A stretch of 64,000 nucleotides of DNA from Muricea muricata (Eukaryota; Cnidaria; Anthozoa; Malacalcyonacea; Plexauridae). The notes under the pieces were generated by a model that was given only the letters and a program-made list of their open reading frames with translations, was not told where the DNA came from and made no database searches. A program made the position numbers and the translations under genes. Where the stretch lies: assembly GCA_963855995.1 (NCBI GenBank), contig OY979717.1, forward strand, positions 13,845,960-13,909,959. Direction: 5' to 3'. This document shows, piece after piece, positions 25,856 through 49,873 of this stretch (positions are counted from its first letter, which is position 1; every line of letters starts with the position of its first letter).

Positions 25856-26975
25856 TAACCACAGGTGGTCGACTGATTTTCAGATCGTTCACTCAGAAGT
25901 CTTGCGAAGCCCTTCACAAGAATACTCCAGATGCCTGCCCACTCTTGAATGAGGGTCTTTGGCAATGATTACACGGGTTACAACAGGTGATATGTAATGT
26001 GGTACCTTGCATCAAACAGATATTATAGTGGTGTTGCTGAACAAATTGGATTAAAATGAAGTTGAACCCACCGCGATCTGAGGACGTTTGGGGCGTCTGC
26101 ACAAATGAGACTGTCCTTTTGGGTGTTGGAGCTCATTCTACAGTTGAAGTTCAAATGTATTGTAAATATACCTTTGGTTACATGGCAGTCGAAACACAAG
26201 GATTTTGAAACCGATGTTTCACAAAATCCATAGTTTCAACCTATCGCGTATTCCATTATTTATTATATGGCCATGATTATTTTCAGAACGGGTTTTCATG
26301 ATAATCACTGGAGCAAAGATGTTTCTCATAACATTGAATAATTTCTTTTGTTGTTATCGCTGAAGAAATCTTTAATTTTCTTTTGAATAGATCTGGGGGC
26401 GGTTGTATAAAAGGCAACAGCTTAAAAAGTGGTTAAGTCGAAAATATCAAGCAAGCCAATACCGCCCCCTGCATGTTGTACTGTAGTTATGATTTTTTCC
26501 CTCCAAGACCTTATCATGAAATACCGCAGAATCAGGGAGTTAGGAAATTCATTTGAAACAAAAAGTAGAAGTTCTAAAATACGATCAGCCATGTCCATCT
26601 AAAAATAATAACTGGCTGCTGAGGATTATAGGGATCAGTCACAAAGTCGTATCTAGACAATAATGTTAAGAATATTAGAGGTAATCAACCTAGGTAGCAA
26701 AATAGAGGTAGTAAAATACTTTAAGTTCACATTCATGAAATATTCAAGTTCAGACAAATTTAGCGGATAAAAATAGATTTACTAGTACATGAGTTTTCTA
26801 ACAATATTTTACATATACATTACACACTTCTATTGTCCCAGAAAGAAGAAAAAAATTCCACCCCTGATTAATATTTCAGTATACTTGTGGCAGCGAACTA
26901 AAGCCTCGCTGAATACTGTTACATATTGTTTCCCCCTTTATACTCCCGCAGTAACTGCTTTGTGACCGATCCCTT
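25856..26975. other. 3' region between convergent genes
   Basis: MFSD14 3' UTR and intergenic sequence. 26393-26471 looks like a shortened member of the CTGGGGCCGGTTGTATAAAA MITE family, with GGGGGCGG-type inverted ends. Nothing else is recognised. Confidence 0.5.
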
Positions 26976-27325
26976 GCATATACGGTATGTAGTCCGCAAC
27001 GCATAGGCGTTGTGAAAAGCCGGAATATCGCTGAATATGCCGGAATTTCACGGAACATGCCGGAATAATACGAAATTGCTCCGGAATGTGGTGGAATTTC
27101 CCTGAATCATTTGATTCATAAAGAACGAGACATAACATGTTGACATATTCTATCGTTCTTTATAAACACTGAAAATATTTGGTTGTACGTTATGTCTCGT
27201 TCATTATGAATCAAAAGGTCCTGGAAAATTCTACTATATTTCGGAGGAACTTCCGCGAAATTCCGGCGTTTGGGTTTTCACTAAGCCCCACAACGCATTG
27301 TACATTGGCATACACGCATGCAAAC
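26976..27325. repeat. Imperfect palindromic element between MFSD14 and MSRB
   Basis: Left and right halves are inverted relatives: GTTCTTTAT and GAGACATAAC blocks mirror around 27150, GCCGGAAT and ATTCCGGC mirror farther out, and CAACGCAT occurs near both ends. GGAATTTC-like words recur. Confidence 0.6.
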
Positions 27326-27484
27326 ATGGGAATATCGCTAGGATTACAAATCATTGGTTTAATAGGAATTTTCAAATTAAATTGTAAAAGTGAAAGTGAA
27401 AGACCTTAATATCTTTGTTATATATGGGTTTTAATTGAAAAAAAAATAAACAATTAAAAATGAGTTGTGATAATTTTTGTGAGG

Positions 27485-30400
27485 TTAATTTGTTTCAGTA
27501 GGTTTAAACTTGAGTGCTGTACTATTGATGCAGTATCGTAGTCCTGTAGGTTTGGGTCCGTCACTGAAAACATGTCCCAGATGAGAACCACACTGAAATG
27601 AAATCAAAGTACCTCATACTTAGCTCGTCCACTCAAAATGTTCTATTAGTGGCACGTGTCCATGGTATTTTTTAGCGAATACCATACCCTACAGGAAATC
27701 TGATCGTGGGTTTTTTCGCCGAGGCATGGTATTCGCCCGAGCCTCCCGGAAGATTCGACTTTGAATCACCCGACAGGAGATTGCACATTTGAATACTATG
27801 TAAATTCAAATGGACGGAGGCTGAACAACAAGAAATTGACGAAGAATTGGAAGAAATTTATTTATGTGTTAAGAAATCATTTATATTCCTGGATCTCGGG
27901 GTATTCGATGAAAAATTACGCTTCGGATTGAATTCATACCTCAGGGTAATTTTCATTAAATACACCTCGTTGCAGATATGTTACTGATAAGAATTGCATT
28001 ATTAGACAATTTGCATAAAACAGTAATTTTTTATTTAGACCAAAAAATGAGATCCCGGGAAGAACATAATGGAATTTGCAAATGAAAGTGAGAAAAAGTT
28101 TGCGGAAGATTTTTGTATTACGAGCGGAAATTGTGATCAATGATTTTTAACTGAATTTCCGTGAGCAATACAAATGTACACAAAATTTGCAACCTTGCAA
28201 GGCTATATTTTCCACACTCGCCACTAAGCTTCGTAATTTTTCTGGTTTTTTGCTATTTCAACGGCCGCAACTGATTCATTTTTCTTTTGATCAATAGATT
28301 TAAAAAAAATTAGTGCGTTATGCAAACCATGTCCTTTGAAGCCAAACATAAGCTGTAGAAAAATTAATCGTTCATCGATATAAATTTCGAGCAAAAATCA
28401 CTTTACATTTACCTGGCTACACAAAACTTCCACTCTAACCATCCCATGACTGCTGTCTACGACTTGATCAACACTTAGATTAGGAAGACCAATCTCTTTC
28501 TGTTCATTCGTTTGTTCATGTTCAATGGCTGACCAGAATGACGGCCATCCACTTTGCGAGTCAAATTTTCTAGACGAACTGTTTAAAAGTTAATTCAGTA
28601 ATAACTCCATTATATGTCTTTAATATCGACAATTCATGAATGTATTAGTTATATAGTTTGACTTCATGTATATGACTGTTTTCATTGAAGACAACACTTG
28701 TCAGTAAATGTATCACTTAATAAAAAAGTAACTAATAAAAAAGTAACGAATCAAGACAGCCTTCAGAAACCATATTTGGCTGTATAAAATTTAGATCAAA
28801 ATTACAATTATTTAAATGCAACGGTCATATTCTTTCAATTTTCGAAAAAACATCAACTTATTAATTCATCAATTTCTCCCGAATGTTTATAACAATATTG
28901 GGACTTTGTTGGAGTAGTGATTTGCCTAAGGCTCTCTTATATATCTACCAATATATACCGGTTCAACAGGAAATATAGCCCCCCTCCCCAAAAAAAAAAA
29001 GAAAATACATCAAGAATTGGGGGGCCATATTTCCTATTACACCAGTATATATTGGTAGATATATGAGAGCCTTAGGCAAATCACTAATCCAACAAAGTCC
29101 CAATATTGTTATAAACATTCCGGAGAATTGATGAATTAAGTTGATGTATTTTTCAATATGGAAATATGCCCCCCCCCCCCTCCGTTCGGAAACCCTAACC
29201 CTTACCCAAATTTCCTAAGAGGGGTTCATATTTCCTGGGAAGTATGGCCCCCAGAGGGGCCAAATTTCTTAGGTAATATGGCCCGGGGCATTTTAAAGGG
29301 GGGCATATTTCCTGGGACACCGGCCCTGGATTTGCCCCTCACAAACTCATACTTACTCAAAAAGATCAGCATCACAGCAAACACAGTTATATATACCTGC
29401 TTCTTTATTATCAAGCAGCTCCCCTGACCATGGCTGAAAACGAAGCAAGACGATTACATTACAGTAAAAGGATCTAAAATATGCACCAAGACACTTTGTA
29501 TGACCACAGAAACATTGTTACTGATAGGCTATTGTTACTAATCCGCTGTCAGTATGTCTAACCGTCTATAATTGTAAACCGCAAACTTTAAACGCTACAA
29601 GCAGTGAACATCAACCTACAAGTCAGTTCTGTGGTCAAACAAGGTGTCTCTGTGAGGCATTTTCGGTCTCTTCAATAAATCGTATTGGTAAAATTTTCAG
29701 TCAATAATTTTGTTTTTATCGCAAACAAAGTATCTGAGATTAACGTCAATCGTCGGTTAACGTTAAACGTCAATCTTATGCGGCTAAGGAAGGTTCGATC
29801 AGAGACCACGACACATGCTTGATGAAGAGATCCCATCAGGAAGTCTAACTCTCGATGAGTGCAGGTTTTCGTCCAGACCCATGGCTGTAAAAGCTGAATA
29901 GTGTCAACTGCTGTACTGAATCCAACTGAATTCTAAAAAATATCTTCGAAGTAAGTCCAAGGATCCTAGACACAGCAAACGCAGTGTCTACCTGGGATTG
30001 GTACAGAGAGGAATAAGCAGAACTCATTAGGCAGGCAGTATAACTTTATAATCATGCAAGAAGATCCACTAAACTGCCTAAGCCACGAAATTGAAAATAA
30101 ATGAAGGAAACCGGTGATTCAAAAGACCCGAAATTTTGTTCGTCACTGTCGTATTAGGAATTGAGCCAAGCCTATCGAAACCCAGCGCCAATTCGCTACG
30201 TTCGCAATTCAACGCTGTTGACAGTTCATTAAATAATTGCGCCAAACTACACTCTGTACATTTTACCAGAGGTTAAATTGTGTTTTCAGCATTTCTTACA
30301 GGATGAAAAGCGTTTCACCGATAGAAGTTCTTATACAGTATATGCACTTTTGCTTCAACGTTTTGTGATGATAAAAGTAGCTGAGGCATTGACACCGTCT

Positions 30401-33400
30401 TAATAAGAGATGAAAAGAGATCTTCCAGTCACATAGTACTCTACTATGCAGCCTGCTACGCAGAAGCGTTAACATGTCTCAGATCATATTACACTAAAAT
30501 GTCATGTTATACAGTGTATATAAGGGAGTGGGCATGATTATACAGTATAATACGACGCACGACTTCAATCAAATTCAAGCAATAAATATAAATTCATACT
30601 GCACTAACTATCTCGCTAAGAATGTGTTTGCTAGGTTATCAAAAGGTCTACTCTCTGGAGCACTTTCTTAGATATTAAGACGTACATTTAAACAATGACC
30701 ATATATGGTACATAATGTTATTGAAAGCAAAGAAAAATGGAAAACAGAATGCAGTTTAAAATCTCACATGTTCGATGCTCTATTTTATCACTGCAAATTC
30801 CAAAGCAGGTGATGGCCAGATTACAAATAGACTCTGGAATTTTGTTTGCAGTCAAATAAGAAAAAAGCCAACTTACTTATAGTTCCATATTAAATAGAGA
30901 ACAAATTATAAATAATAGCTAATTGATGAAATCTAGCATAAAATGTTAAAACATCATACCATGTGATGTTAACCGGAAACGCACATACAGAGCTGAGAAC
31001 AACTGCACAATATACAAAACGCTCACGACCATAATCCAAAGCAGCGCTTATTGTGTCTCCACGGACAGGGACTGCGGAAGAGAGCCAAGATGGGGGACAG
31101 TACTAAGTGAACGTAGGGAACGATAAATAAAGTGGAAAGAACATAAAATTGGCAACGAGGGTGGAAAAAAATCAACTCATACGAACAGCATTGCTTCATA
31201 ATGTTTCAGTTACCGGCAGTTGCGCCATTTTTAGTCTCTTCTGAGTGTACAACGCTTGGACAGCGATAGGAGAAATGGGTCCAGCAATTAAAATTTTATC
31301 TGGCAAATTAGAATTTTATCTTCTAACATCACTGATAGTGCTCCGAAAAGGGCAGTTTTACTTCATTTGGCTGGGCAGGAGGTACAAGATAATTTTTTAA
31401 CGTTGACGGATACTGGGGTCACGTGAGACACAGCATTAGCCAAGCTTACAGAGTACTTTACGCCAAAGAAAAACATTCCCTTTGAAAGACATCTGTTCAG
31501 ACAAGTTAGCCAAGAACCAGGTGAGTCAATTAAATCTTTTGCTACACACGTAAAAATCTCACAACTTGTAACAAGTCTGCAGACAAGCCATCAACAAGAT
31601 GTGTTCGCACTGCTTGTTCCAAAGTTGTCAACAAGTTTTTCCAAACTTGTTGACAACTTGTAACAAGCTTGATGAAAATATCAGACTTGTTACAAGGTTG
31701 TTCTAACAACTCTGATACAATCCTGTTGTAGCAAGTTTGTTACAAGATTGATAACACAAGGCTGTAACAATATTGTTATATCATGCCGTATCAATCTTGT
31801 TGGAACAATCTTGTAACAGGTCTGATAGTCCCATCAAGGTTGTTACAATTTGTCAACAGCTTGTTCCAAACTTGTTCTAACAAATTCTGAACAAGCAGTG
31901 CGAATACATCTTGTCAACAACTTGCGAACAGACTTCTTACAACTTGCTTGCAGGTCTGTAGCAACTTGTGCGTTTTTGCGTGTGTACAAGGCTTCTAACA
32001 CGTGCAAAATCTTGTGCTTTCGAGAATGTGGACGAAGCTGTACGTGACCAATGAGAAATGATCGAGAAATGTTCCTCAAGTAAACTTCGCCGTAGACTTT
32101 TGAGAGAAGCTGAAATTACGCTTACAAACTGTCTTCAAATTGCAAAACAATTCCAAGCATCTAAAAGGCATGCTACTCAAATGGAGATGCATGCACATTA
32201 ATTTGCATCTCAAGACCAGGAGGCTGCGAATACTGTTGATGCATATAGTTTACAAAATACACGTCGAGAGCGTAATCTCCAGTAGCCCTTTAATGGCCCT
32301 GTTCCAGCAAAGTGTTTCCATTTCCAACGGGAGAAAGTCTATTGGTATGTGAAGATGCATGCACACGATGACCAGAAGTGGTTATTCTGAAAACTACGAC
32401 ATCAGCAGTAATAATCAGCCATCTGAAAAGGATTTTCGCCGAACAAGGTATACCCATGTCGTTGATCTCAGACAATGGACCACAATTTGTGGCTGAAGAA
32501 TTTGAAGCATTTTTCAGAAATTATGGTAAAACCCACCGCAAAGTGATACCATACTGGCCACAGGCCAACGCACAAGTGGAACGATTTATCCGATTTGGAG
32601 AAAGCCATTCGTGGTGCCCATGTTGAGAGGGAAGGACTGGCGCAAAGAACTGTACACTTTCCTCTTAAACTACAGAGCAACACCACATGCAACAACGAAT
32701 TACTACATCTTGGTCGCGAGATTCGTACTAAAGTACTACAACTGGAAGTTCCAGTATCGGAATCCCTCGAGTCTGCACTACAGAATGCACATCTCGCTGA
32801 TGCTAATGTTAAACAGAGAATGGCAGTTCATACTGATGCGAAGAAGAAAGCAAAACCGTCAGTGGTGGAGGTTGGTGATAAAGTGCTGTTGCAACAAAAC
32901 CATCAGAACAAGCTTTCGAGTCGGTATATATGATCCTAATCCATACACAGTTATCGAAAGACGAGGTCCAAGTGTTGTTCTACAACGAGATGTGGAGACA
33001 CCGATAATGCGGAATGTTTCGCTGGTGCACAAGATTCCAAGAGAAGTGGGCAGTGAAGAAGAAGATGTCGACGTAAACGTGGGAAGTGCTGAGAATCCAG
33101 TTGATGATCAAGGAAGTAATGGTTCCGAGGAAGATGAGGATGGTATGCATGATATCGGGGGTATTCAACCCCACATTGGGCCAGCTAGACAAGTTAGAGC
33201 ACCGTCGTACCTGAGAGACTTTGTACGAAGCCTCACAAGTTACGTTGTTTGCTAGGAGTGCACAGCAAGGTTTGAGATTGCAAACAGTGATGTCTTCTGA
33301 GTCGGGCACGAACAGTCAGATAGAATTGTGACAATTTTACGGACACGGTTTATATTAATTTTAGACGATTAACGTTAAGTTCAGTATATTTTTAGCTCAA

Positions 33401-36053
33401 GTTGGGGGGAGATATTGTGTCTCCACGGACAGGGACTGTGCAAGAGAGCCAAGATGGCGGACAGTATACGCTAAGTGAACGTAGGGAACGATAAATAAAG
33501 TGGAAAGAACATAAAAGCGCTAAAAATCACTTTTTGACTGTCCACTACCAGCACTAAGTAAGCTGCTGCTATGCTGGCTGGCTTCAAGCTTGCTCGCTCC
33601 ACAGCAATACCAGCCACACATCTAATACAGTCATATTATATAATAAATGATATACAATTTCTTAGAGACTAAGCTAGTCTTAAATGTCATACTTTATGGC
33701 AGTGTAGAGGGGTGAATCCCTTGTCAAAGTGCTTGTGTGCAATCCAACCACTCATGACTAAAACCTGACGCTTGAACAGTGAACACAAACATCAGCATGG
33801 CAGCAACCATAGCGCTCAAATTAATTGGTGATTTCTAAGCTGGTTAAAGACTGGTGAAGTGGTTTGAAGCCAACAATAGACGATTTGCATGTTAGACTAA
33901 CTTTCAATCTAGGCAAGACGAACAAAATCTTTTACTATAGTTACAAAAGAGCATCCTAAAATTAGTAGAATTGCCAAGTTTGGTGGCGAAATGTTGTAAA
34001 ACATCGAAAATATGGCCTCGCAAAGTTTGCAAATTTGTATACATTTGTATTACGCGAGGAAAAAGTTACCACTTTTGATACAATTTTAGCTGATAAGTGG
34101 TAACTTTTTCCTCGCGTAATACAAATGTATACAAATTTGCAAACCTTGCGAGGCCATATTTTCCATGTTTTACAACATTTCGCCACCAAACTTGGCAATT
34201 CTACTAATTTTAGGACGCTCTTTTTAACTGTGGTAAAAGATTTTGTTTGTCTTGGCTAGACTGAAAGTTAGTCTAACATGCAAATTGTCCATTATCCAAA
34301 GTTCTGATGAAAGTTTTAATTTAAGCAGACAAGCAAACAATTTTGTCATTGATAAGTAATTTACTGTTATCTAAAAGTAACTACAGTAAACAATAAAGAA
34401 CCTACTGGTTCTGTTCCCTTTTCTCTGCAAATATGATATTGCTCAGGGGATAGCTGCTTTTTCCAGTCTTCCTCAGTATAACTTTTGAAAAATACATTAT
34501 CTGCATTTTATAGAAGAAAAACAGCTAAATAGTTTTTTCAGGTGGGCATGCAAGGTGGGGTGGGTGTTGGCAACACCGAACACTGTGCAAAACTGTGTTG
34601 CAAAATTTATGTAGTATATGTCAAACTCTTGTTCTTGAAAATCATCAAGTTCCTGTTGGCTCTGAATTTTTGTTTACACCACATGATCAATTTTGAAGAA
34701 ATAGAGCACTCTCTTCTCCTGTTTATATCTCCCACCCCATGCAACCTTGTGAAGCCAGACTGGAAAGTTTGCAAAATGTGCAAAGGAGACAGATCGTTTA
34801 CTGAAAACATGCGCATATAAATTTTGAAAATTGCGCAGACATGTGTGAGTCAGAACCAACTTTCACCATAATTTCAATAAAGCAATGTTTAAAACAGTAT
34901 TATATCTAGTTATCTTCAGCAAAATTGCTTGAAGTCATAGTGTCAATATTTTTCGCTGATTGTGCTGCAGTTTGTGCATATCCGCACCAGTCTTCTAAAA
35001 ATGCACATATGCATGGAGAAATCCCTTGCGCAATATATACAAACTTTCCAGTCTGGTCCTGAAGTGGTAGCAGAGTATTACCATAGACAATCAACAGATG
35101 GACTGGAAACGCAAGCTAAAGTATCAATGTTGCTGACGCGACATCCGTGATACGGCCTGATATGCTATACTTTGGAACCCTGTAACTTCACTTTAAATAT
35201 ACTTCAGGACTTTCTATTTACATATTTTAAACAAGAACGGCAATCTCTATGGAACTATCGACTTTTAAAATTCTTTATGGATATAACAAAGCTAAAACCC
35301 AACTGAAAACTAAAAACCAACTTTGATTGCAGAAATGTCGCCATTGTTGTTGTTGAAAAAGGTTTACGGAAACATTAAATGGTGATTTTCCGCCTCGTTT
35401 ATCTCTCTGAAAAGTTTCAAAAGTCGATAGTTGCATTCACATTTCTGTTCTTGTTTAAAATATGTAAATACGAAGTCCTGAAATGTATTTAAAGGGAAGT
35501 TACAGGGTTCCAAAGTAAAGCGTATCACGGATGTCGCGTAAACTTTAGCTTGCGTTTCCAGTCCATTCCTTAGATTGTCTATGGTATTACATATCAACAG
35601 AGCAAAGCCATTATTACTGGTAATAGAACCCTGTTTAACAGGAAAACAGGGCCATTCCATTTAATATGCACCCCCCCCCCCCATTGAGGGGTCCAGATAT
35701 CCAATAGAGGGGAGGGGGTTGTCTTGTTAAATTTTTCAAGGGGATAGCCAAACATTTATATACAAGGGGGAGGGGAAGTGATAAGGGGTTAATAATATAT
35801 CCTAACGGGCTACTTCCAAAGGAGGGGGGTGGGTATATTAAATGAAATAGCCCATCAACTCTTACTCACCCACAAGAACGGTGCAAGACGTTTGAAAAGT
35901 TCTAAACTGGCCAGCTCCAGCCATAGGTGAAGGTCTAAAAACTCGAAATGGTTGCTCATTGATAGAAGATTCCAGTCTCAACATATTTTTACCGCAGGAA
36001 AACCGGGAGCTTCTCGGCAAACGTCGCCCTATTCGCCCCCATGTGCCTGCCAT
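27485..36053 (-). CDS. MSRB2: Mitochondrial-type methionine-R-sulfoxide reductase B, 5 exons, 209 aa
   Basis: Minus-strand exons: 36053-35870, 34500-34406, 29433-29357, 28578-28413 and 27592-27485 (TAA). Phases match throughout. The enzyme reduces free or protein-bound methionine-R-sulfoxide using a catalytic Cys and thioredoxin. The catalytic motif RYCINS is present (C195). Both zinc CxxC pairs are present: C110/C113 in NCVCC and C172/C175 split across the exon 4/5 junction. Family landmarks are [30 protein letters not shown] and DGPKPTG. Exon 1 encodes about 61 residues rich in Arg, Ser and Phe with almost no acidic residues early on, as in a mitochondrial presequence; [13 protein letters not shown] also favours MSRB2 over MSRB3. 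The ATG at 36053 is the first in frame. Introns hold three long hairpins and a deleted Ty3 element, all apparently harmless to the reading frame. The gene converges with MFSD14 and diverges from the PhnZ-like gene. Confidence 0.95.
28845..29155. repeat. Long hairpin in MSRB intron 3
   Basis: Arms of about 130 bases: AACATCAACTTATTAATTCA through CCTAAGGCTCTC at the left, mirrored at 29040-29155. The centre is a poly-A and GGGGGG-containing segment. A single-arm relative of a different hairpin family (33876) lies nearby at about 28165-28245. Confidence 0.9.
31049..33516 (+). mobile_element. Internally deleted Ty3-type LTR retrotransposon in MSRB intron 2
   Basis: LTRs of 100 and 104 bases lie at 31049-31148 and 33413-33516. 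Both start TATTGTGTCTCC and end CATAAAA, and they differ by a 4-bp indel and a few substitutions. The element is flanked by the 5-bp duplication GCGCT (31044-31048, 33517-33521). A primer-binding-site-like TTGGCAACGAGG follows the left LTR, and a purine tract precedes the right LTR. Gag remnants (about 31201-31500 and 32040-32250) are joined directly to an integrase fragment (about 32370-33255, with LISDNGPQF and [14 protein letters not shown]). Protease, reverse transcriptase and RNase H are missing, and frames are broken. It sits antisense to MSRB and carries a MITE (31543-31986) within its gag remnant. Confidence 0.88.
31543..31986. repeat. CTTGTTG-rich MITE, copy c, nested in Ty3 remnant
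   Basis: Ends TACACACGTAAAAA and the inverted TTTTTGCGTGTGTA interrupt the gag remnant of the surrounding element after the sense AAATCTTTTGC. The inner sequence alternates ACAAGTTGT and TTGTAACAAG motifs. This copy shows the family's termini best, perhaps with a TA target. Confidence 0.8.
33876..34297. repeat. Very long hairpin in MSRB intron 2, arms about 195 bases
   Basis: The left arm 33876-34073 recurs inverted at 34090-34297 with few mismatches and a loop of under 20 bases. Examples are GCATGTTAGACTAACTTTCA and TTGCAAATTTGTATACATTT with their complements. It ends 109 bases from MSRB exon 2. Confidence 0.92.
35075..35589. repeat. Inverted repeat in MSRB intron 1
   Basis: Left 35075-35270 and right 35400-35589 are inverted relatives: ACCATAGACAATC with GATTGTCTATGGT, and TTAAACAAGAACGG with TTCTTGTTTAA. 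The spacer is about 130 bases. Confidence 0.85.
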
Positions 36054-37160
36054 ATTTTCCAAAATTTATAGTACCTTTAATCTATGCCTTTAAAAATTGC
36101 CTTTAATCTATACCTTTAATGCCTTTAATTTATTTCCATGTTTCCACTTCAGGTTTATATTACTTCAATCAATATTTCTGAGTTATATATATGGTGGTGG
36201 TCTGTGACCCTATCTGTAATTGTTACCATCATGTTACAAACGTAATGTCATTCTATTGTATTCTACTAATATAATAACATCGTCGGTGATCCTTTCTGTA
36301 GTTTTGTAGAGGGAAACAAGTGACTGGCTGTTCCTAGATTTTGTCAGCAAAATTTGTATTCATATTTCTCAAGTTTGGGGAGTATTGAGATAATTAAGGA
36401 GATATATGCGAAGTTCTAATCTCGATTCATAGTGGCAAAGAATTGTGGCAAAGGTATCAGAGATTTTGTAGTTGAATACACTTATAAAGTTTAATACAAT
36501 TATAAATCTTAAGATTAAATAAATGAATGGGTATATTATACATGTGGTGTTTAATTATTAAGTTTTAATCTATATTATTGCTGTGTTTAATAATCATTAT
36601 GGTAGTATATACAATTAACATATTCTGTATTAAAGCATGGCCAGGTAGGAGAGAGTCAAAGGTCCGTACTGATCAAGTGGCACTCACATGTGATATTTTG
36701 CAACTTGCTAATTAACTCATTCTTGAGTTTATCAGATTTTATCAGGACTGTTTTGCTGTGGCATAACTATTAATGGCTTGGACCGAGCAGACCCAAGGGC
36801 CTCCAACCCCAAAGCCCCAAAGAGCCCCCCTCAAAAAATATTGTCATTTCGCCTGGGGAAACTTCTGAAAAGTTCAGAAGTTGAAAGCTAACATTGCTGC
36901 AGCTATTGCATTTATATGACTATAGGAAAATATCCAATATGAAAATTCATTGTTTGTGTGTCTTGTTTCCCATTTAAGTGCCAAACAAATATGTGACACA
37001 GGACAATTAAACAATGATTTTTTCATATTGAATATTTTCTTGTGCCATATAAAGCAATACCATGTGCTAATGTATGATTCCAGCAGTTTCTAAACAGTTT
37101 TCTAAACATATTCTCATTTCGAACTGAAATTTGTGACTATATCGCAACCAGGTATATAAT
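36054..37160. other. MSRB upstream region, no gene seen
   Basis: AT-rich intergenic sequence that should contain the MSRB promoter. No coding exon or repeat family is recognised. Confidence 0.45.
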
Positions 37161-37693
37161 CCGACATAATAAGTGCTACTCTGGTTTTTGTTAAATGAAT
37201 GAAATCACTGAACAAAGATTTCATTCACGACCCAACATTTCGACACTCCGGTCTAGTGTCTTCATCAGGGGTGGTCTAATGTTGAAACTCACGACCTTAT
37301 ATGCTGTCAAGGTGACGTCATTTACCAACAAGATGTAAATACTCTTGAGGTAAATGACTTCCGTCATCCCTATTTAAGGCACAAGAGCTCGCATTGATAT
37401 GCCAGGCTTCCAAACAAAGCCTTTGACCATAACGATTGTTAGTGGTAATGACTTTAGAATCTTCCCACGCAATGTTATGGCTTGTTTCACACACGTGTTC
37501 AGTCAAAGCTGATTTTGGCTGAACACGTGTGTGAAACAAGCCATAACATTTATTTCAAGAGTATTTACATCTTGTTGGTAAATGACTGATGAAGACACTA
37601 GACCGGAGTGTCGAAACGTTGGGTCGTGAATGAAATCTTTGTTCGGTGATTTCATTCATTTAACAAAAACCAGAGTAGCACTTATTATGTCGG
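37161..37693 (-). mobile_element. Palindromic relic of a second Penelope-like family
   Basis: Inverted arms start CCGACATAATAAGTGCTACT and contain GACACTCCGGTCTAGTGTCTTCATCAG-like sequence. Between them a 73-codon minus-strand frame (37318-37539) resembles the C-terminal end of GIY-YIG retroelement proteins: SALTEHVCETSHNIAWED, then LEAWHI. It lies in the divergent spacer between MSRB and the PhnZ-like gene, 294 bases before the latter's ATG. Confidence 0.6.
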
Positions 37694-37986
37694 ATATTCT
37701 CATTTCTTAATGACTATCAGAATTATTTTGACATAATTCTGTAAGATCTTCCCCCAAAGTTCAGGAAATGGCATTTCATTATTCATATTTTGTACTGGGG
37801 AGGGGGGGGGGCTTCACAATTTTTGAGTTGGCCTGCCATGCCATGACATTATGCCATTGCTTTTTGTGTGTGCTGCAGACAAGTACTGCCAGTAAAGTCT
37901 GTTTTAGAAATGGCTTAATTATTGCATAAAACATGTATATAAATACAGTAATCTCTTTCAATTTATAGTTTAAATGATTTGTGAAC

Positions 37987-49148
<11,162 letters not shown>

Positions 49149-49681
49149 ATAGAAAATTACCTCGCATCATAACAAACACTATATGACTTGTAGCATTATT
49201 TAGAATAGTATAACAATTCAGAAACCAAAACTATATAAAGTATAAAATTGATTAAAAATATAAAAATACTAGGGTTAGCGTTAGGGTTGGTAATTGCAGC
49301 TGGGGGGGGGGGGGGGGAGTACTGGGTAGTATATCAGTCAGTACATCAAAGTAATTATACTAAGTAATAATTAGTAACTTGAAAATACGGTAGCTTTTTT
49401 AAATTAGTGATAGAGTGGTTGTAAAGATAAATTCAAATAAAAAAATTGTTGAACTTGAATTTATCTGAATCACTACAGATTTGCGGAATAGATAGACATT
49501 AATATGAGTCAGTAATAGATGAGTGTACTTGGGTAACTATAGCATAATAGTGTTATTTATTTTGAATCTAAATGTTTACTATAGTGAAGAGATTACTTTA
49601 TAACTCTTTATTGTCTATCCATTCCACTGCCCCTTCTGCCTTCCAAACACGAATGTCCGACGAAGCAGCATATTTGTACAT
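49149..49681. other. 3' region of the PhnZ-like gene
   Basis: AT-rich, with a poly-G run near 49303-49318. Nothing else recognised. Confidence 0.45.
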
Positions 49682-49873
49682 CAGGGGCCGGTTGTATCAA
49701 AGGCGTTTACCTTAAACGGTGGATAAGTCAAAAATATAAAACAAGTTTGCATATTGTATAAACAAACCAGCTAAGATTATTTGACCTGAGAAGAACAATT
49801 ATATATATAATCGGTTCCGATTTTTAAATTTTACTTGTCCACCGTTTGAGCTAAACGCCCTTGATACAACCGG
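49682..49873. repeat. Palindromic MITE, GGGGCCGGTTGTATCAAA termini
   Basis: The ends are inverted copies (GGCCGGTTGTATCAAAGGCG and GCCCTTGATACAACCGG) around an imperfect stem. Same family as 2002-2152. Confidence 0.78.

Noticed and set aside
25576..25965. 129-codon minus-strand frame
   Set aside because: It is antisense to the last MFSD14 exon, whose plus-strand reading is clearly conserved.
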